Source: an uncultured Clostridia bacterium
GTDB taxonomy: Bacteria; Bacillota; Clostridia; Oscillospirales; Ruminococcaceae
Length of the DNA: 27,376 nt
Reading direction: 5' to 3'
NCBI GenBank assembly: GCA_947381875.1
Contig: CANCXY010000008.1
Span: forward strand, 1 to 27,376
Within the stretch, counting starts at the first letter, position 1; the number at the start of each line of letters is the position of its first letter. The translations under genes and the position numbers were made by a program. Shown piece after piece: positions 1 to 8,195 of the stretch. The notes under the pieces were generated by a model. It made no database searches. It saw only the letters and a list, made by a program, of their open reading frames with translations, and was not told where the DNA came from.

Positions 1-75
1 TCTGGCAGGTCCGGGCAGCGCCCGGCAGGATTCCAAAGGGCAGCGCCCTTTGGGCAGGTTTGGGCGACAGCCCAA
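1..75 (+). repeat. modular palindromic repeat, copy A (left end cut by window)
   Basis: Three consecutive short palindromes are seen at 11-25 (CCGGGCAGCGCCCGG), 33-53 (arms CCAAAGGGC/GCCCTTTGG) and 60-75 (TTGGGC/GCCCAA), joined by GCAGG-type linkers. The same modules recur in six other places in this window. The last hairpin ends three bases before the hydF ribosome binding site, which starts at 79. The left part of the element lies outside the window. Confidence 0.85.
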
Positions 76-89
76 CAGAGGAGGAGCGC

Positions 90-1280
90 ATGGGTTTACA
101 GGATGTTGTATCGGCCCAGCGGCCGCACATTGCGTTTTTTGGCGTGTGCAACGCGGGCAAATCGAGTGTGGTGAACGCGGTGACAGGGCAGGCGCTGGCG
201 CTGGTGAGCGACGTGCGCGGCACGACGACCGACCCTGTACGCAAAGCGATGGAACTGCTGCCGTTGGGGCCTGTCGTCATCATTGATACGCCAGGGCTGG
301 GGGATGACGGCACGCTGGGCGGGCAGCGCATGCAGCGGGCGCGGCATGTATTGGATGAAACCGATATCGCCGTGCTGGTGGTGGACGCCGCGCGCGGGCT
401 GGACGTGGCGGACAAGGAGCTGCTCAGCCAGTTCGCGGCGCGCGGGATCCACTATGCGGCGGCATACAACAAGGCGGACCTGCTGGCCGCACGTCCGCCT
501 TTGGAGGGAAACGCGCTCTATATCAGCGCCAAAACGGGCGAAAATATCGGCGCGCTGAAAGAGATGCTGGGACAGTTCGCACAGCAAAAGGCGCAGGCGC
601 GGCCCATTGTATCGGACCTGCTGCGCCCCGGCGCGTGGACGGTGTTGGTTACGCCCATCGACGAATCCGCACCCAGAGGCCGGATGATCTTGCCGCAGCA
701 GCAGGTCATGCGGGATTTGCTGGACGCCCATCTCCCCTTCCTCACCTGCCAGCCGGAGGAGTTAGCGGTGGCGCTGGACGCGCTGAAAGAGAAACCGTCG
801 CTGGTCGTTACCGATTCCCAGGCGTTCGCCCGCGTCGCGCAAGATGCCCCGCCCGATGTGCGCCTTACCTCGTTTTCCATCCTCTTTGCGCGGTATAAGG
901 GGAACCTGCCCGCGCTCGTGGAGGGCGCGCGGGCACTCAGCGGATTGAAGGACGACGACGCGGTGCTTATCAGCGAGGGATGCACGCACCATCGGCAGTG
1001 CGGGGATATCGGCACGGTGAAGCTGCCGGGGTGGATTGAAGGATATACGGGCGCAAAGCCTCGATTTTCTTTTACGTCGGGCGGGGAATTCCCGGAGGAT
1101 GTGTCCCGTTATAAGCTCGTTATCCACTGCGGCGGCTGCATGCTGACGGAACAGCAGATGCGCGCCCGCACTGGTCGCGCCCGTGCGGGCCATGTGCCGA
1201 TGGTGAATTATGGCGTCGCTATTGCGCAGATGCACGGGATACTGGAACGGGCACTGGAGCCTTTTGCCGCCGAGGGCTGA
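90..1280 (+). CDS. hydF: [FeFe]-hydrogenase H-cluster maturation GTPase HydF
   Basis: HydF is the GTPase and iron-sulfur scaffold on which the 2Fe subcluster of [FeFe]-hydrogenase is assembled before transfer to HydA; it works with the radical SAM enzymes HydE and HydG in the cytoplasm. The 396-residue product has a Walker A motif GVCNAGKSS near residues 18-26, a G3 motif DTPGLGDD, a G4 motif NKADL, and a C-terminal cluster-binding region with Cys298, His300/301 and HCGGC at 346-350, matching the family pattern CxH...HCxxC. Length is normal for the family. I chose ATG 90 because AGAGGAGG lies just upstream; the open frame also runs back to a TTG at 60, but that falls inside a repeat hairpin. 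No other maturase gene is in the window, so partners may lie to the left or elsewhere. Confidence 0.95.
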   Translation: MGLQDVVSAQRPHIAFFGVCNAGKSSVVNAVTGQALALVSDVRGTTTDPVRKAMELLPLGPVVIIDTPGLGDDGTLGGQRMQRARHVLDETDIAVLVVDAARGLDVADKELLSQFAARGIHYAAAYNKADLLAARPPLEGNALYISAKTGENIGALKEMLGQFAQQKAQARPIVSDLLRPGAWTVLVTPIDESAPRGRMILPQQQVMRDLLDAHLPFLTCQPEELAVALDALKEKPSLVVTDSQAFARVAQDAPPDVRLTSFSILFARYKGNLPALVEGARALSGLKDDDAVLISEGCTHHRQCGDIGTVKLPGWIEGYTGAKPRFSFTSGGEFPEDVSRYKLVIHCGGCMLTEQQMRARTGRARAGHVPMVNYGVAIAQMHGILERALEPFAAEG

Positions 1281-1606
1281 CGGGAACTGCCATACAGTAG
1301 AAAGCATTGGCGCGGAAAAACGTGAGACAATCTGTGGTGGCTGCTGGGACGGCTCGCGCCGAACCACAACACGATCTCCAATTTTCGCCGGGAGAATACG
1401 GAGCCAATCCAAAAGGAAGTCAAGTTTGGACCGGAAACCGTCTATGTCCCTGTACGCATGTACGGCACGACCGACCTCCCCCCCCCCTCCAGCAGGACGT
1501 ATACGGCCAGTTCTGCAAAGCCAGCAACACCCGACGGTTCACCGTGGCATGAGAAAGGCCCCTTGCATCACCGCCGACCAAAGCCGGATGCAAAGAGCTA
1601 CAGCAA
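1281..1606. other. gene-free stretch downstream of hydF
   Basis: No intact gene with a ribosome binding site is visible. The stretch holds the transposase relic near 1305-1430, a run of ten C at about 1488-1497, and otherwise unrecognised sequence. Open frames across it lack family resemblance and start signals, so I regard them as chance frames in GC-rich DNA. Confidence 0.6.
1305..1430 (+). pseudogene. decayed IS1182-like transposase fragment
   Basis: One frame reads NLWWLLGRLAPNHNTIS followed by NFRRENTEPIQKE (about 1329-1419). This resembles the conserved stretch of IS1182-family transposases (WLL-G-L-PD--TI--FR--N). The preceding Arg-Lys-Asn-Val, which in intact family members runs into this block, lies in a different frame just upstream, and a TGA interrupts the matching frame. 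Only about 40 codons remain, with no start, no DDE residues and no terminal inverted repeats that I can see. The assignment comes from motif memory, not a search. Confidence 0.5.
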
Positions 1607-1650
1607 CCGCCGAAGCAGGGCATATGCCTATTATATGCCCTGTTCGGCGG
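1607..1650. other. long intergenic hairpin
   Basis: An inverted repeat of 18 bp with one or two weak pairs (CCGCCGAAGCAGGGCATAT against ATATGCCCTGTTCGGCGG) encloses a seven-base loop. It is followed on the plus strand by TTTGTCAAAT, a poor U-tract. It could be a terminator for hydF, 330 bp away, or a mobile-element relic. Confidence 0.5.
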
Positions 1651-1666
1651 TTTGTCAAATCCCCCG

Positions 1667-1697
1667 CCCCGCTTTGCACGATGAATGCAAAGCGGGG
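1667..1697. other. intergenic hairpin
   Basis: A perfect 12-bp stem (CCCCGCTTTGCA with TGCAAAGCGGGG) surrounds a seven-base loop. Neither side has a convincing T-run, so I do not call it a terminator. It sits between the 1607-1650 hairpin and the tRNA terminator, making this a hairpin-rich gap. Confidence 0.5.
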
Positions 1698-1748
1698 GTT
1701 ATGTTTGCCGGAAAATGGATATGTTGAAAACCCAAAGTGTGTTATTGC

Positions 1749-1790
1749 AAAAAGAAAACCGCCCGGAAACGCAGTCTCCGTGCGGTTTTT
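1749..1790 (-). terminator. Rho-independent terminator of tRNA-Ser
   Basis: Read on the minus strand, a stem of GAAAAACCGCaCGGA with TCCGgGCGGTTTTC is followed by CTTTTTG. It begins only four bases beyond the tRNA 3' end at 1794, as expected for a single-gene tRNA transcript. Confidence 0.8.
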
Positions 1791-1793
1791 CTA

Positions 1794-1884
1794 TGGCGGA
1801 GAGTCAGGGATTTGAACCCTGGGTACCTTTAAAGGGTACACACGATTTCCAGTCGTGCGCCTTAGACCACTCAGCCAACTCTCC
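1794..1884 (-). tRNA. tRNA-Ser (anticodon GGA)
   Basis: On the minus strand the 91-nt sequence folds as a class II tRNA. The acceptor stem GGAGAGT pairs with ACTCTCC, the discriminator is G and the CCA end is encoded. The anticodon loop CTGGAAA gives anticodon GGA, reading UCC and UCU serine codons. There is a long variable arm, and the T-loop region GGGTTCAAATCCC is intact. Confidence 0.97.
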
Positions 1885-1904
1885 TTGGCAAATGTCCTTG
1901 TTAT

Positions 1905-1933
1905 AGTATATCGGTATTTGCCACGTTTGTCAA
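1905..1933 (-). promoter_or_regulatory. sigma-A type promoter of tRNA-Ser
   Basis: On the minus strand TTGACA (1933-1928) and TATACT (1910-1905) are separated by exactly 17 bp. The -10 box lies about 20 bases before the tRNA 5' end. Confidence 0.85.
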
Positions 1934-2382
1934 GCCGTTTTTTGCGTGTTCGCCCGCTTTTTTACATCCGCGCCCCGCCCGGCCCGCGCGGGCGTGATTC
2001 TCCCCGCCAGAAAATAAATCCATTCAGGGAGCGCTGTACCGCCTGCTCTACCTGCGCGGGGCGCCGTGGGACAGAGCTTGGCCTGCGGGTACGCCGCCTG
2101 ACAGGCACGAGCGCCCCCTCGCCGGAGCGTATTTCCACCCGGCTCTGGGAAAACTATGGAAAAGTACGCCTCCGAGGCTGTAAAAGCACATTATTGTATA
2201 CAAAAAATGGTATTGTATCCCTCCCATCGCATCCCCTACGCAGGGCGTTTTCAAGGTCACGTCCTCCTTTTTTCCGTATTTTTGTGCAAAAAATATCGAA
2301 GTCTTCGGCAAAAAACAAACAAAAAGCCCATTATTTGTGAATTATATATAAGGAATATGCAAAAGTATGTTCAATGTGCCTA
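1934..2382. other. gene-free region upstream of the transporter operon
   Basis: No convincing gene is seen. One frame at about 2005-2182 reads like protein (it contains QGALYRLLYLRGAPW) but has no start codon or ribosome binding site and I do not recognise it; it may be a gene remnant or chance. The AT-rich part from about 2190 holds a GntR-type operator at 2193-2204 and leads into the transporter promoter. Confidence 0.5.
2193..2204. promoter_or_regulatory. upstream copy of the GntR-type operator
   Basis: ATTGTATACAAA matches the operators at 2400-2411 and 12549-12560 in 11 of 12 positions. A partial half-site ATTGTAT follows at 2212-2218. It lies 207 bp upstream of the promoter-proximal operator, a distance compatible with DNA looping, although that is inference. 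Confidence 0.6.
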
Positions 2383-2411
2383 TTTACAAACACAACAAAA
2401 TTGTATACAAT
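2383..2411 (+). promoter_or_regulatory. promoter of the transporter operon with overlapping operator
   Basis: TTTACA (2383-2388) and TACAAT (2406-2411) are spaced by 17 bp. The perfect palindrome ATTGTATACAAT at 2400-2411 covers the -10 box, so a bound repressor would block RNA polymerase. The same arrangement is found at 12522-12560, pointing to shared control by the GntR protein encoded at 11697-12374. Confidence 0.75.
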
Positions 2412-2483
2412 AATCTAAAATCCATGTATGGCAAGCCTATCCGCATCCAAACACGCCATACAAATATTCAGGAGGGAAAAAGA

Positions 2484-4142
2484 ATGAAAAACCTGCATTT
2501 CCGCAAGCTGCTGTGCCTGGCTATGGCACTGGTATTGGCGGGGTCCATGCTGGCGGGCTGCGGCTCTGGTACATCCAGCGGATCCAGCAGCATACCCAAT
2601 AACCCGGCGAGCGGCGGTGATTCCCAGTCCGGTGGCTCTCAGGCTTCCGGCGGCCAGGGCACGCCTGCTAAAGACTCGCTCAATGTTGTTACCTATGCCG
2701 ACCCCGTGGGTGTTTATCCCCTGCATTCCGACTACAGCGCGGACAAGACGCGTGACGGCGTTTTCTTCCAGCAGGTCTACGACACCCTGTTCCGCATCGA
2801 CGAGTCCGGCAACCCGACGCCCTGGCTCGCGACCGATTACGAGGTCTCGGAGGACGGCTTGGAATGGACCTTCACCCTGCGCGACGACGTAACCTTCCAC
2901 AACGGCAAGAAAATGACCGCCGAGGACGTTGTATTCAGTTGGGAGACGGCTGTGGCCGAGAATACGCCCGCCGCGACTTCCATGCTGAACGGCCTTGCCT
3001 CAGGCGAGGTAATCGACGACACGCACTGCAAAGCGGTCCTCTCCCATGTCAGCCCGGCGTTTTTGAACATGCTCTGCACGCAGATGGGCGTGATCATCAG
3101 CAAGGACTATTATGAGGAAGTCGGCGGCGCGGCTGGCTATGCGGCCCACCCTATCGGCACCGGCGCTTATAAGTTTGTCTCCCGCACCAGCGGCGAAAAG
3201 ATCGTTTTGGAGGCTAACGAGGATTACTGGGCAGGCGCGCCCGCCATCAAAAATGTGACAATCACGATTATCGGCAATATCAGCACGCAGTTCATCTCGC
3301 TGGAATCCGGTGACGCGGACGTTGTTATCAACGCCGACCTCGCCTCCTGCACCCGTTTGCCGGAAAACTCCATCGCGACGTGGGACAACACCGATTCCAC
3401 CACTCGTACCTTAGTCGCCTTTGGCTGGGCGAAAGACTATATCCGGGAGGACCTGAACCTGCGCATGGCTATCCAGTCCGCTATCCGCAAGGAAGACCTG
3501 CTGGCAGGTGTGCTGTACGGCTACGGCAAAATACTGGATATCGACGTTGTGACCGGTTTCCCCACTTCCCCGGAGGCGGGCAGCTATACAGTGATCCCCT
3601 ACGACCAGGAGGCCGCCAAAAAGTATTTAGCCGATTCCAATTACGACGGCCGGACGCTGGAAATGTATGTGATCTCCGGCTCCACCTGTGAAAAGGCCGC
3701 GCAGATCATCCAGGGGCATCTGGCCGAAGTGGGCATCACAGCCTCGGTCGTCCCGTGCGACAACGCCACCTTCACAGCGGCACAGCGCGCAGCTACAGCG
3801 GACGCCTCGGCGGATATGATCATCTATGACAACACAAACGTATGGTTCGATTTCTGCAACCCCGGCGCAAGCTATAACCCGGATATGGAAAAGACCTACA
3901 AACCCGAACTGTATTTCAAGGACTACGCCGTCCTGAAAGATTACTACGCCAAAATCGCCACAGAGCAGGACCCGGCGGCCCGCAAGCAGCTCATGGCCGA
4001 CCTAATGTCCTTCGGCGTAGAGAACGCCTATCAGCTCCCGCTGTACGCCGGTGTAAACGCCGTCGCTTACAACAAGAACTTACAGGGCGTTTCCGCAAGC
4101 CCGGTCGCCGATTTCTACATCCATAAAATGAGCTGGAGCTAA
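2484..4142 (+). CDS. ABC transporter solute-binding lipoprotein, family 5 (OppA/DppA type)
   Basis: This is the extracellular receptor of a peptide/nickel-class ABC importer. The 552-residue precursor begins with a lipoprotein signal (MKNLHFRKLLC, a hydrophobic core, then LAGC as lipobox) and a Ser/Gly-rich linker. The mature domain has the SBP family 5 hallmark DDVTFHNGKKMTAEDVVFSWE and later AIRKEDLLAGVLYGYG. I chose ATG 2484 for its AGGAGG ribosome binding site; the open frame runs back to 2367 but through the promoter. It heads an operon with both permeases and both ATPases. Family 5 proteins bind peptides, nickel chelates, opines, oligosaccharides and other solutes, so the ligand cannot be named. 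The neighbouring hydrolases and GntR operator suggest a catabolic substrate rather than general peptide uptake. Confidence 0.92.
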   Translation: MKNLHFRKLLCLAMALVLAGSMLAGCGSGTSSGSSSIPNNPASGGDSQSGGSQASGGQGTPAKDSLNVVTYADPVGVYPLHSDYSADKTRDGVFFQQVYDTLFRIDESGNPTPWLATDYEVSEDGLEWTFTLRDDVTFHNGKKMTAEDVVFSWETAVAENTPAATSMLNGLASGEVIDDTHCKAVLSHVSPAFLNMLCTQMGVIISKDYYEEVGGAAGYAAHPIGTGAYKFVSRTSGEKIVLEANEDYWAGAPAIKNVTITIIGNISTQFISLESGDADVVINADLASCTRLPENSIATWDNTDSTTRTLVAFGWAKDYIREDLNLRMAIQSAIRKEDLLAGVLYGYGKILDIDVVTGFPTSPEAGSYTVIPYDQEAAKKYLADSNYDGRTLEMYVISGSTCEKAAQIIQGHLAEVGITASVVPCDNATFTAAQRAATADASADMIIYDNTNVWFDFCNPGASYNPDMEKTYKPELYFKDYAVLKDYYAKIATEQDPAARKQLMADLMSFGVENAYQLPLYAGVNAVAYNKNLQGVSASPVADFYIHKMSWS

Positions 4143-4197
4143 TCGGCTGAAACAAACCGCACAGAGGCCGCTGGCCTCAGAAACACAAGCTCAAAGG

Positions 4198-4232
4198 GGG
4201 CAGAGGCGGGCAGGTTTCCTTCGCCTCTGCCC
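4198..4232 (+). terminator. intercistronic hairpin after the binding-protein gene
   Basis: GGGCAGAGGCG (4198-4208) pairs with CGCCTCTGCCC (4222-4232) around a 13-base loop and is followed by TTCCTTATT, a weak U-tract. Such a hairpin commonly protects or partly terminates the message after a binding-protein gene so that the receptor is made in excess over the permeases. That role is inferred from position. Confidence 0.55.
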
Positions 4233-4344
4233 TTCCTTATTGTGAAATCATCTGAAAACGAGCGGGAATTTTCACTGCTTCCCCTCCCTGAAGGGCGGGG
4301 AAACAACGCTGATTTTCAGCATAAACCTTTTTAGGAGGTGTGCC

Positions 4345-5265
4345 ATGCTTAAATATACCATCAAACGGGTGCTGCTGCTGATTCCTACCATCCTCGGCAT
4401 CACGCTGTTTATCTACCTTATCATGTCACTGGTGCCCGGCGACCCGGTAGAAATGCTCTCGCCTTTAGAGGCGACCTATGAACAAAAAGAGGCGCTGCGG
4501 GCGGACCTGGGGCTGGATAAGCCTATCCTGGTACAGTACCTCAATTACATGTGGAACATCCTGCACGGGGATTTCGGCGTATCCTGGTTTACGAGACAGC
4601 CTGTTATCACGGAGATCGGCAACCGGCTGCCCTATACTTTAACGCTGGGCGTCCTCTCTACCCTGCTTGCCAGCCTTATCAGCATCCCGCTGGGCACGCT
4701 GACCGCCGTCAAGCACAACAGCCTGCCGGATTACGCTATCACCTTTATCTGCCTGCTTTTAGCGGCAATGCCCGGCTTCTGGCTCGGCCTGCTTCTGCAA
4801 ATTTATCTCAGCCTCCAGGCGGGGTGGTTCCCGGCATATGGGGTTGGCACCATGAAGCACTATGTGCTACCGATTATTGCGGTGTGCGCGGCAAGCGTGG
4901 CCACCAATATCCGCTCTACCCGCACCTGGGTGCTGGACGTTATCCGCTCGGACTATGTGCGCACCGCACGGGCCAAGGGGGCACACGAAATCAACGTTAT
5001 TATGAAACACGCGCTGCGCAACGCGCTTTTGCCCATTGTGACTGGCTTCGGCACCGCATTTGCCCAGGTTCTTGGCAACTCCGTTGTTATTGAGACTGTA
5101 TTCGCGATACCCGGCATCAGCACCTACCTGACAAGTGCGGTAAAAACAAGGGATATGCCAATCATCATGGGGTGTATCTTGGTGATCTCGGTATTTGTGG
5201 GCGTTGTGAACCTGCTGGTCGACCTGACCTATTCCGTCATTGACCCGCGCGTCAAATATGAGTAA
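4345..5265 (+). CDS. ABC transporter permease, DppB/OppB type
   Basis: This 306-residue inner-membrane protein is the first of two permease subunits. It starts with the conserved MLKYTIKRVLLLIPTILG helix, followed by SLVPGDPVEML as in DppB/OppB proteins. About six hydrophobic segments follow. The cytoplasmic EAA loop (DYVRTARAKGAHEINVIMKH) that docks to the ATPase is intact. The C-terminus DLTYSVIDPRVKYE is typical of the family. A TTAGGAGGTG ribosome binding site precedes ATG 4345. The next permease starts 14 bases after its stop, so the two are co-translated. Which solute passes is not visible from the permease. Confidence 0.93.
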   Translation: MLKYTIKRVLLLIPTILGITLFIYLIMSLVPGDPVEMLSPLEATYEQKEALRADLGLDKPILVQYLNYMWNILHGDFGVSWFTRQPVITEIGNRLPYTLTLGVLSTLLASLISIPLGTLTAVKHNSLPDYAITFICLLLAAMPGFWLGLLLQIYLSLQAGWFPAYGVGTMKHYVLPIIAVCAASVATNIRSTRTWVLDVIRSDYVRTARAKGAHEINVIMKHALRNALLPIVTGFGTAFAQVLGNSVVIETVFAIPGISTYLTSAVKTRDMPIIMGCILVISVFVGVVNLLVDLTYSVIDPRVKYE

Positions 5266-5279
5266 AGGGGGCGAACCAT

Positions 5280-6200
5280 ATGACGGCGAAAACCAACACG
5301 GCGAACGGGCCGGACGCAAACGGCAAAGCGAAACAAGCTTTCAAAATGGACAAAACGGGCCGCTTCAAACTCATTTGGAAACGGTACAAGCGCAATAAAC
5401 TGGCAATGGCCGGGATGGTTGTACTGCTGCTGTTGTTGGCGGCGGTGTTTGGCGCGCCGCTGTATTTAGATTACCAGGAGGCCATCGCACAGCATATCGT
5501 CGACGCTTTCGCGCTGCCCGGCAGCGAGGGCCATCTCTTTGGCACGGACCAACTTGGCCGCGACCTGCTGGCCCGCATCGTCTACGGCGGCAGAATCACG
5601 CTCGGCGCGGGGCTTGCCACGGTGGCGATCTCCTTTGCAGGCGGCGTGGCGCTGGGCGGCATCGCCGGGTATTTCGGAGGGAAAATAGACAATATCATCA
5701 TGCGGCTGTGCGATATGCTGATGGCGATCCCCGGCACCATGCTTGCCATGGCACTGGTGGCGGCGCTCGGCGCGGGGCTGGACAAGCTGCTTCTCTCGCT
5801 GGCTATCGTACAGATCCCCAGCAGCGCGCGCACTGTCCGCGCTGCGGTGATGAATTTACGCAACGCGGAGTTCATCGAGGCGGCGAAGTGCTACGGCACA
5901 GGCAGCGGGCGCGTCATTTTCAAGCACCTGCTCCCCAATATCTTAGGGCCGCTGATTGTCACCACCTTCATGCACTTAGGCAGCATTATTCTGTGCATTG
6001 CCGCGATGGGGTACCTGGGCATTGGCGTACAGGCCCCCACGCCCGAATGGGGCAGCATCATTTCCGAAAACCAGAGCAATATCCGTTATTATCCCTATCT
6101 GGGCCTTATCCCCGGCGTCTTTATCATGATTTCCGTATTGAGCCTGAATTTTATCGGGGATGGGCTGCGGGATGCGCTGGACCCGAAGATGAAGAATTGA
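5280..6200 (+). CDS. ABC transporter permease, DppC/OppC type
   Basis: The second permease subunit has 306 residues. A polar N-terminal tail of about 35 residues precedes the first membrane helix, then comes HLFGTDQLGRDLLARIVYGG, the OppC_N/DppC signature, and four or five more hydrophobic segments. The EAA loop NAEFIEAAKCYGTGSGRVI is present, and the protein ends DGLRDALDPKMKN as typical family members do. AAAGGGGGCG precedes ATG 5280. It forms the heterodimeric channel with the upstream permease and couples to the two ATPases encoded next. Confidence 0.93.
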   Translation: MTAKTNTANGPDANGKAKQAFKMDKTGRFKLIWKRYKRNKLAMAGMVVLLLLLAAVFGAPLYLDYQEAIAQHIVDAFALPGSEGHLFGTDQLGRDLLARIVYGGRITLGAGLATVAISFAGGVALGGIAGYFGGKIDNIIMRLCDMLMAIPGTMLAMALVAALGAGLDKLLLSLAIVQIPSSARTVRAAVMNLRNAEFIEAAKCYGTGSGRVIFKHLLPNILGPLIVTTFMHLGSIILCIAAMGYLGIGVQAPTPEWGSIISENQSNIRYYPYLGLIPGVFIMISVLSLNFIGDGLRDALDPKMKN

Positions 6201-6209
6201 GGTATATTC

Positions 6210-7190
6210 ATGGAAAAATTGCTTGAGATTAAAAACCTGAAGGTGCAGTACAATACCGACGAAGCTGTCGTTTACGCGCTGAATGATTTTTCCCTGGACC
6301 TCGGCCAAGGCGAGATACTCGGTGTGGTGGGCGAGACCGGCGCGGGCAAAACGACAATGGCGCTCAGCATCATGAAGCTGCTGCCGGAGCATGTGGCGGA
6401 GGTGACGGGCGGCAGCATCACCTACCGGGGCACGGATGTATTTACCATGTCGCAAAAGCAGCTCCGGGACCTGCGCGGCGCCGAAGTGTCGATGATTTTC
6501 CAGGACCCAATGACGAGCCTGAACCCGGTGATGACCGTGGGCAGCCAGATCGACGAGGTACTTCGGCTGCACAACCCCGATATGACAAAGGCCGACCGGG
6601 AGAAACGGGTGGCGGAGATCCTCACTATGGTGGGCATTCCGCCCGAACGCGCCGTACAGTTTCCGCACCAGTTCTCCGGCGGCATGAAACAGCGTGTGGT
6701 GATCGCCATGGCGCTTGTCGCCGAACCAAACCTCCTTCTGGCGGACGAGCCGACAACCGCGCTGGACGTGACAATCCAGGCGCAGATTTTGGCGCTGATG
6801 AAAAATTTGCAGGAAAAATTTGGCACTTCGATGATTCTCATCACCCATGACCTGGGCATTGTCGCGGAGTTCTGCGAGAATGTCGCCGTCGTGTACGGGG
6901 GCGAGGTGATCGAGCGCGGCACAGTGGAGCAGGTGTTCGCCCGCGCGGCAAACCACCCGTATACGGACGCACTGTTCCAGTGCATCCCGGACCTGACAAG
7001 CGACATGGCACGTCTGACGCCCATCCCAGGCTTCGTGCTGGATTCACGGACGGCCCCCGCCGGGTGCCCCTTCGCGGAGCGCTGTGCCCGCTGCACCGAA
7101 CGCTGTAAAAATGAAAAGCCCTCCATCCATACTGTTGAGGCTGGACACTCTATCAAGTGCCACCTCTTTGAAAACGGGGTGAGCCAATGA
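6210..7190 (+). CDS. ABC transporter ATPase, DppD/OppD type
   Basis: The first of two nucleotide-binding subunits, 326 residues. Walker A GETGAGKTT is at residues 41-49, a Q-loop is in IFQDPMTSLNP, the signature is SGGMKQR, Walker B plus D-loop is LLLADEPTTALD, and the switch histidine lies in ITHDLG. The C-terminal oligopeptide-transporter extension carries several cysteines (GCPFAERCARCTERC and a later KCH); in relatives such as DppD these coordinate a 4Fe-4S cluster. The gene begins nine bases after the preceding permease, and its stop overlaps the start of the next ATPase by four bases (ATGA). Confidence 0.93.
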   Translation: MEKLLEIKNLKVQYNTDEAVVYALNDFSLDLGQGEILGVVGETGAGKTTMALSIMKLLPEHVAEVTGGSITYRGTDVFTMSQKQLRDLRGAEVSMIFQDPMTSLNPVMTVGSQIDEVLRLHNPDMTKADREKRVAEILTMVGIPPERAVQFPHQFSGGMKQRVVIAMALVAEPNLLLADEPTTALDVTIQAQILALMKNLQEKFGTSMILITHDLGIVAEFCENVAVVYGGEVIERGTVEQVFARAANHPYTDALFQCIPDLTSDMARLTPIPGFVLDSRTAPAGCPFAERCARCTERCKNEKPSIHTVEAGHSIKCHLFENGVSQ

Positions 7191-8140
7191 ACGGGACATT
7201 GATCGAGGCTGTGAACCTCAAAAAATATTTCCCCACCAATGCGGGCGTCGTGCATGCTGTGGACGACGTTTCCTTTACAATCAAGGCCGGGGAGACGCTG
7301 GGCGTTGTCGGCGAATCCGGCTGCGGGAAATCCACGCTGGGGCGGGCGCTCATCCGCCTGTACGACCCCACCGAGGGCAAGGTACTGTACCACGGCCAGG
7401 ATATTGCTGCAATGGGCAAAAAAGAGTTTCGGGAAGTGCAAAAGCGCATGCAGATGATCTTCCAGGACCCGTATTCCTCCATCAATCCGCATTTTTCGGT
7501 GGGGGAAACGATTCTGGACCCGCTGCGCGTCTCCAAAACCATCCCGGACAAGGAGAAGCGCATGGCAAAGGTCGCGGAAACGATGGAGCTGTGTGGCCTG
7601 CCGGAACGCTATTTCAATACCTATCCGCACGAGCTGGACGGCGGACGCAGGCAGCGCGTGGGGCTGGCGCGCGCGCTGGTTCTGAACCCGGAGTTTATTG
7701 TGTGCGACGAGCCTGTTTCCGCGCTGGACGTATCCATCCAGGCGCAGATCCTCAACCTTTTGATGGACTTACAGGAAAGCCGCCAGATCGCATATATGTT
7801 CATCACGCATGATTTATGCGTTGTACGGCATATCAGCCACGATATCATGGTGATGTATATGGGGCAGGTGGTGGAATACGCCCCGCGCGACGAGCTTTTC
7901 AAGCACCATGTACACCCGTACACTGTCGGCTTGCTGAACGCCATCCCGACTGTCGATTTGAGCAAACGGAACCGGGAGCGGCACCTGCTCACTGGCGAGG
8001 TGTCCAACCCAATCGACCCCGCGCCGGGCTGCCGGTTCGCGAGCCGCTGCCCCTACGCCTCGGAAAAGTGCGCGCAGCCGCAGAAGCTGACGGAAATCGC
8101 GCCGGGGCACTTTGTCGCCTGCCATGAATGCGCCAAATGA
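7187..8140 (+). CDS. ABC transporter ATPase, DppF/OppF type
   Basis: The second ATPase subunit has 317 residues. Walker A GESGCGKST, Q-loop IFQDPYSSINP, Walker B CDEPVSALD and H-loop ITHDL are all present. The signature reads LDGGRRQRVG, with Asp in place of the usual Ser of LSGGQ; as far as I recall this variant occurs in a subset of the OppF branch, so the protein need not be inactive. A C-terminal extension has cysteines (GCRFASRCPYASEKC, ACHE). It starts inside the last codon of the preceding gene, indicating translational coupling, and completes a five-part importer. Confidence 0.93.
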   Translation: MNGTLIEAVNLKKYFPTNAGVVHAVDDVSFTIKAGETLGVVGESGCGKSTLGRALIRLYDPTEGKVLYHGQDIAAMGKKEFREVQKRMQMIFQDPYSSINPHFSVGETILDPLRVSKTIPDKEKRMAKVAETMELCGLPERYFNTYPHELDGGRRQRVGLARALVLNPEFIVCDEPVSALDVSIQAQILNLLMDLQESRQIAYMFITHDLCVVRHISHDIMVMYMGQVVEYAPRDELFKHHVHPYTVGLLNAIPTVDLSKRNRERHLLTGEVSNPIDPAPGCRFASRCPYASEKCAQPQKLTEIAPGHFVACHECAK

Positions 8141-8195
8141 GCGGGGATCTGCGCCGACAATACAACTACAAGAATACCGAAAGGATGGCTGATGA

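Noticed and set aside
60..89. Upstream TTG start for hydF
   Set aside because: It sits inside the last hairpin of repeat copy A and has no ribosome binding site, whereas ATG 90 has a strong AGGAGG.
2005..2182. A protein-like frame upstream of the transporter operon
   Set aside because: It has no start codon or binding site, follows a stop directly and resembles no family that I recognise. It could be a remnant, but the evidence is too thin for a gene call.
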